Assembly: GCA_030544235.1 (NCBI GenBank)
Contig: CM060484.1
Location: 6,987,031 to 7,051,030 of the forward strand
DNA length: 64,000 nt
Reading direction: 5' to 3'
Origin: Lepturacanthus savala
Taxonomy: Eukaryota > Chordata > Actinopteri > Scombriformes > Trichiuridae
The notes beneath the pieces were generated by a model. It was not told where the DNA came from and searched no databases. It saw only the letters and a list, made by a program, of their open reading frames with translations. Below are positions 59,328 to 64,000 of this stretch, piece by piece; within the stretch, counting starts at the first letter, position 1; every line of letters starts with the position of its first letter. Both the position numbers and the translations under genes were made by a program.

Positions 59328-59982
59328 TATTAGGGCTGTCAATCAATAGTTAATTCATCAAACATTTAGTATCTAATGGAATCTAAGCTTAAAGGGATGT
59401 TTCAAGTATTATCAAGTTTTTATTCTCTTACAATCATGGAAGTGGACAAATATGCTTGCTTTAAAGCAAATGCATGTTCATTATTATTGGAACAACGATA
59501 AATATTCTCAATAACCACCTGGAATCTCGGTACTGCATTGAGGATTGGAAAAGATGCTCAGAAAATATGTCAAAAACAAGCCTAACAACCTTAAAATGCA
59601 AATGAAACAGCGTTTCTGGAGTATCTAACGTCTGTTTCGTGAAACTCATTCTGATATAAGCAGTAAATACACGCGACAATATGAGGAATTTGATTAGATC
59701 ACTGGAACGTTTGGATCAGGCAGTGCTGGCGGTTCCATTGTGACAGACCACAACAGGTGGATGTGATAATGTAGTGTGTCCAACTTGTGAATGCAGTGTA
59801 ATACAGAATTAGGACTCAAAAGATTAAAATGCAGCTTCTATTTCTTTTGACAGTTAGAATCTCCCTCTCTCTCTCTCTCTCTGAACCGCTTCATCCATGA
59901 AACAAGGAATATTTAGACTGCATCAATATAGGACCAGTTGAGGATGAGGTGAGGCCATTTCTCTTCTTTGACAGCCCTAATA
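59328..59982. mobile_element. 655-bp element bounded by perfect 15-bp inverted repeats
   Basis: tattagggctgtcaa (59328-59342) is the exact reverse complement of ttgacagccctaata (59968-59982). TTAGGGCTGTCAA is a common terminal sequence of fish DNA elements. The interior has no transposase. A CT run lies at 59863-59882. Confidence 0.65.
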
Positions 59983-59995
59983 TTTGTACAACACC

Positions 59996-60163
59996 TAGAC
60001 CTTCTTGCAATCAAAAAGCAATTCAAATCTCACTTTCTCCAATGAGGGACCTTTAAATGCCATCTCCATGTCGGTATGCCCATGGAAATGCATACGTGAG
60101 TAAAAGTCTGAATGAATCTTTACATGGAGCATTGTTCCATCTCGTTTAATTCAGTTTGATTTA
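59996..60163 (+). repeat. ~170-bp direct repeat, copy 1
   Basis: Matches 60567-60737 along its whole length: agcaattcaaatctcacttt, catctccatg, tggagcattgtt, ttaattcagtttgat. Mismatches are scattered through both copies. Confidence 0.85.
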
Positions 60164-60566
60164 GCGCAAATAAGGTTTAAAGTAGAGGCTGCTGTTTTGA
60201 AAGCAATGAGCGAGCAGCGTGCAGCAGCCGGCTGCTCTCTCACTGAGAGAAGAAGAAGAAGAAGAAGTCTGACCTTATTTATATCGTCTATGAGCCCGTA
60301 TGCGCCACAGCTGTGGTCATGCAAGGGCATTCAGAAGAGAGAAACACACACAGGTTGTTGATGCTGTTACATTAGAAAGCACATAAATAACCACCAAACA
60401 CTGAAAAAAAATGATTTAGGGACAAACGCTTTTGGTTTCATTTATATGAGGGTAGAAATATGTAATGTGATGTAGTAGTAAATAGAACAACTATTTCTTG
60501 TTTTTTTTCTTTGTTTACATTAAATTATTATTGGAGCTAAAAGGAATTTGCTATGATGCATAGTTA
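60164..60566. other. DNA between the two direct repeats
   Basis: Contains an (AGA)n run at 60247-60267 and a T run near 60502-60509. It encodes no recognisable protein. Confidence 0.6.
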
Positions 60567-60737
60567 TAGACTTCCTTATGATTAAAAAAGCAATTCAAAT
60601 CTCACTTTCTGCAATATGGGAGCTTTAAATGTCATCTCCATGCTGATGTGCCCATATGGAAAAGCATACTTAAGTAAAAGGCAGAATTAATCTTGGCATG
60701 GAGCATTGTTCTATGTCCTTTAATTCAGTTTGATTTT
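60567..60737 (+). repeat. ~170-bp direct repeat, copy 2
   Basis: Second copy of 59996-60163, about 571 bases downstream in the same orientation. Both copies contain a gggacctttaaa-like site (gggagctttaaa in this copy), similar to the ends of the MITE at 40644-40949. Confidence 0.85.
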
Positions 60738-61843
60738 ATTTTCCATATTATATAAGCACCTATGACTGATGTGTTACTTTTAGACTCAGAACAGTGTAGG
60801 CTGTTTAGCAAAAGATCTCCTATCTCTTATTCTTTCCGATGACAATGCACTAACACCCGCCCTCGAACAGTCAATCCACCCCCGTGCTGTATCTTCCTCC
60901 TCCTCTAAAGGGGCAGCTCAGGTTTTTGAAGCCTCTCTCTCTTAATTCTGTTTCACCGTTTCTTCCTTTCTTTTGTCCGATGATCGACAACCGGCCTGTT
61001 TTCTTCCCCTCATCATATCCTCCCTTTATCGTGCTTTTAATTCTCCCCCACAGTCCCTCTCCTGCAACACTCTCTCCGGAGGCTTCCTCATTAAAGCTAC
61101 AAAGGGCAGTTCTCCAATATGAGAAGTGAGTTTTTACTTTCCCCAAATGAAATTCATCGGTGCTGTTTGAAATACTAGATTCACCGGGAAGCTTGTTTTA
61201 CATAATTTCTTTAATTGATTCAGGGAAATTTGAACGAATGAATAATCAATCATTCTTAATGTACATTCTATTATCGGGCCCGGCTAAAGTGGCAATTAGT
61301 AGCCTACTTGTCCTGATACTAGGCTTCAAGAATGGCTTTTCAATGGGAGTCATTAACACTTACATTTAATGTTGGCTAATAGGTAATGAGTCAAAATGGG
61401 TCAAAATTGCAGGGAACCACCAAAGTTCACAAAGAAAAGGCATGACTAGACGCTAGACTATGATATAGTGTCAGTTTTGGAAGATGATAAAAACTGTTAG
61501 TAAAATAATTTAAAAAATAAATGAGTTAACCTTTTTCATTGGAATAATGTGATCTAATACCCAGCTCAACAAAAGTGTTTTTTACCAAGTTTGCAAAGTT
61601 ATCCATGGAAAAATCTGCTGCATAAACACATGACTGGGAATTAGCTCAAAAGTCATATTCAGTCTCCAGTGAATGAACTTTTTTGGAAAAGACTGGAAGC
61701 TTTTATTTTGCGCTCAATGGCCAAAAAAGTGGCAGCGCCCAGAGCAGTTGGTGCTCAGCAGGAATCAGAAGTGAAGACGAGAAGAGAGCCAAGCTGAGCT
61801 GAACTGCACTATAAGGGTGGTATGTGGTTTTAAAGATAACCAA

Positions 61844-61907
61844 ACACACACACACATACACACACACACACATACAAGAAAACAAGACAAGTAAAAAAAA
61901 AAAAAAA
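61844..61907. repeat. Imperfect (CA)n followed by a 15-base A run
   Basis: CA units with two CATA interruptions lie at 61844-61876. The poly-A run is at 61893-61907. Confidence 0.9.
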
Positions 61908-63096
61908 CTGCCCAGGGGCATGAGAATGCTAAGAAAATGTACTTTATTTAAAAGTTAAGTGTTGTGCTCTCATTTTCTGCTCTTCCACTCAATAAGGGAT
62001 TCGGGTAAATGGTTTTGTCTCTCTTCTTTTTGGGTCACAGTGGATGTAGAACTTTAAGGAGGATTTCGAAAAGCCACGTCTCTCCTTTCAGTCACACCTT
62101 TCAAATTATATAAACTTTAAGTAAAAAAGAGAAAATAACTCTTCTGGCCTATTTATTCCGTCTCCTGCTGAAAACACTCACGAGAGGTTATGAGAGGAGT
62201 TCATTCAAATGCTTATAAATATTTGATATGATGAATTACAAATGTCTACTTTAATTAAAGCGGGAAAAAAAAGAGGTTAACTGTGTCGGCTAAACACGAT
62301 GAAGCTGTAAAGAGATAAAAGGGAATAGCAGAGAATACAATTTACAATGTATTATACTAAATTACACATATCACTTAAGAATATTCTAACTAAATTTTCA
62401 TAGTGACAGGAGTTGTCTTTTTTTTTGTTAAAATTTTGAAATTTAAATAAATAAAATAAAATAGTCCACCAATGCCTACATTGGTATTTTTTCTTATTTT
62501 GTTGCTATTTCCTGAAATACATTTAATCATCATATTTCTTTTAAAAAATATTGAAATTGTGTAATAATTAAAAAAAATGTTTTTTGGTCAAATTTTACTC
62601 TAAAAGTTAGCACAATATATTGATCTAAAACAATAAATATGATATATAATGTATACGTTTCCCCAGTGCCATTGACATTTCCCCTAAATCTGTAAAACCT
62701 CTGATATGAACTTTTGACCTGCTTCTCTGCATCTTTGGCGCCACCTTTCTGCAAAGCCATGCATTGTCACCACGGTTTTCACCACACATAACGAAATGCA
62801 ATACTTAATGACGATGTGATGACACGAAAGACAGACGCCTTAGCTTTCAGTGGCGAAAATGGCTGCAGCTTTTAGTTTAGATCAATTTAAACAGACTATG
62901 CAAAAAAATAAATAAATAAATAAATCCTGTGGGAAAACCTTTTCAAAAGAACATACGTTTGACTGCTAAGTGCCTCCAGACAGACAGGTTCATGTAAATG
63001 ATGTTTCAAATATATTTCAAGTAGATTAATGCTGAAAACAGGCAGCACAGCCTAACAAGCCCATCCTTTCTCAGTGGCTCTATGTAGAGTCATTTT

Positions 63097-63098
<2 letters not shown>

Positions 63099-63131
<33 letters not shown>
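63099..63131. repeat. (TG)n microsatellite
   Basis: About sixteen uninterrupted TG units followed by a short second run after ttgga. Confidence 0.97.
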
Positions 63132-63132
<1 letters not shown>

Positions 63133-63267
63133 GGATGTGTGTGAGTGCATGTGTAAAAAGCTTATGGAAGCTCATTATGGCAATGAAAATTAGTTGCCAA
63201 AGCAAATACAGGTAAATCATCCCCTGGAGTATGTTGTGAGGGAACCTCCCAAAGGGATCAATAAAGT

Positions 63268-63315
63268 CCTGTCCTGTCCCTCCTGTCTGTCTCTATCTGT
63301 ATGTCTGTCTGTCTG
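63268..63315. repeat. Imperfect (TCTG)n simple repeat
   Basis: ctgtctgtctctatctgtat followed by gtctgtctgtctg. Some units read tcta. Confidence 0.85.
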
Positions 63316-64000
63316 AATACATGCAAACATGAGTTTTTAATGTGCTATCATTTCTGCTAAACAGGTGCACTGTGTATTTATGAGGATGAATAACTGGGAA
63401 TTGCAAAGATGGTGGCAAAGAGGTGGAGAAAAGAAAAACATAAGCAAGAAAAAGTGCATTTACCCCTTTATGGTGCATGCTGAGGGTTTTTTTTCACTTT
63501 ACAGGCATTGCATTCTGTTTTTGGTATGAAGGTCTCAGTGGGGTTTAACTTTTAACGGGGAAGAAGCCAGCCGTTAATGATTTTAGAGTGACAGAGCCAA
63601 CTGATCCCGGAGCCTCTGCCACCTCGCTGTCGCTGCCACCTTTCATGTTCCTCTTCCTGTGTCTTTCTCTGCCATTTTTGCCCCGTCTTCATCTACTTGT
63701 CTCCTGTCACACCAGCTTCTCTGCTTGTGTTTCTCTTTCCATGCACTTTCCTGACTATCCCTCCTTCAGGTTTTTTTCCTTCCTCTTTTTTTTGTAACAT
63801 CTTCTTTCTGGTTCCCTCAACCTCTCCACCTCCTCCTTCTGCTCATGTTCTTCATGCATCTTCTCTTCCCCCTCACTCACAGTGGTGCAACGGTGCAATA
63901 TGCATAATTTCATCAAACAGTGGCCTGTGCATGAACATCCCACAGATGATGTGTTTGGCATGCAGCTGTGTAGGTAAAAGGGAGGGTAGGTAGGGAGCAA

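Larger units (their letters stand above)
60738..64000. other. Terminal 3.3-kb stretch without a recognised gene
   Basis: Contains CA/TG microsatellites (61844-61876, 63099-63131), an A run at 61893-61907 and a TCTG-type repeat at 63268-63315. The pyrimidine-rich end (63620-63860) makes overlapping open frames on both strands that run into the window edge. They are Ser/Pro/Phe- or Glu/Lys-rich and unrecognised. The segment 61150-61385 is ATTA-rich and could be conserved non-coding DNA (inference). Confidence 0.5.

Noticed and set aside
59996..60737. A complete LTR retrotransposon with ~170-bp LTRs
   Set aside because: The interior is only about 400 bp, has no gag/pol similarity, and no primer-binding site or polypurine tract is visible.
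63588..64000. Overlapping frames on both strands at the window end, possibly a partial gene
   Set aside because: They coincide with a pyrimidine-rich tract, give Ser/Pro/Phe-rich or Glu/Lys/Arg-rich peptides and show no motif. Without the next sequence I cannot support a gene.

Overview
This window looks like vertebrate nuclear DNA, most probably from a teleost (ray-finned) fish. It is AT-rich and full of CA/TG microsatellites. It carries relics of transposons that are common in fish genomes: two different Tc1/mariner elements, a PIF/Harbinger transposase, L2-like and Rex1-like LINEs, a Penelope-like element, two tRNA-derived SINE families and many short inverted-repeat (MITE) elements. There are no bacterial-style operons, ribosome binding sites, CRISPR arrays or rRNA/tRNA genes. 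I found no protein-coding host exon on either strand. Every open frame whose protein I recognise belongs to a transposon, and all of those are broken. The window is best read as a long intergenic or intronic stretch.

Layout. 1-8.4 kb: mostly unassigned DNA with an L2-like LINE 3' end (1277-1930), a tRNA-like SINE (2210-2346), a MITE (2668-2883) and a perfect 14-bp hairpin (6227-6271). 8.4-10.1 kb: a SINE with a visible target-site duplication, a 52-bp CA microsatellite and an antisense Rex1-like LINE ending in a 23-T run. 10.1-28.6 kb: almost repeat-free DNA with simple repeats only; parts look like non-coding DNA under constraint, but this is inference.

28.6-37.7 kb is the richest part, a nested transposon graveyard. 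It holds two head-to-head Penelope-like copies with GIY-YIG endonuclease remains and a hammerhead-ribozyme-like core on each 3' side, a 121-bp MITE, and four copies of a ~110-bp dispersed repeat in both orientations around an LTR-like block. It also holds a Tc1/mariner relic with a hAT-like MITE inserted in it (8-bp target duplication and a 24-bp-arm perfect hairpin at one end), a Harbinger transposase relic, and a second Tc1 relic split by a fold-back element.

37.7-56 kb: two larger inverted-repeat elements (38998-39809, 40644-40949), the C-terminal part of a LINE reverse transcriptase (48480-48960), a second tRNA-derived SINE (51332-51575) and a G-rich tract with quadruplex potential (52477-52501). 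56-64 kb: a MITE with TGTTGGG-type ends, a GC-rich block of unknown origin, a Tc1 end fragment, a second degraded copy of the 8.4-kb SINE, a 655-bp inverted-repeat element beside a ~170-bp direct duplication, then simple repeats.

I see no intact, co-operating gene system. The most interesting items are the inverted Penelope pair with its hammerhead-like cores, and the hairpin made by inverted duplication of a MITE end. Family names come from recognising motifs by eye, so boundaries are approximate unless terminal repeats or target duplications are given.
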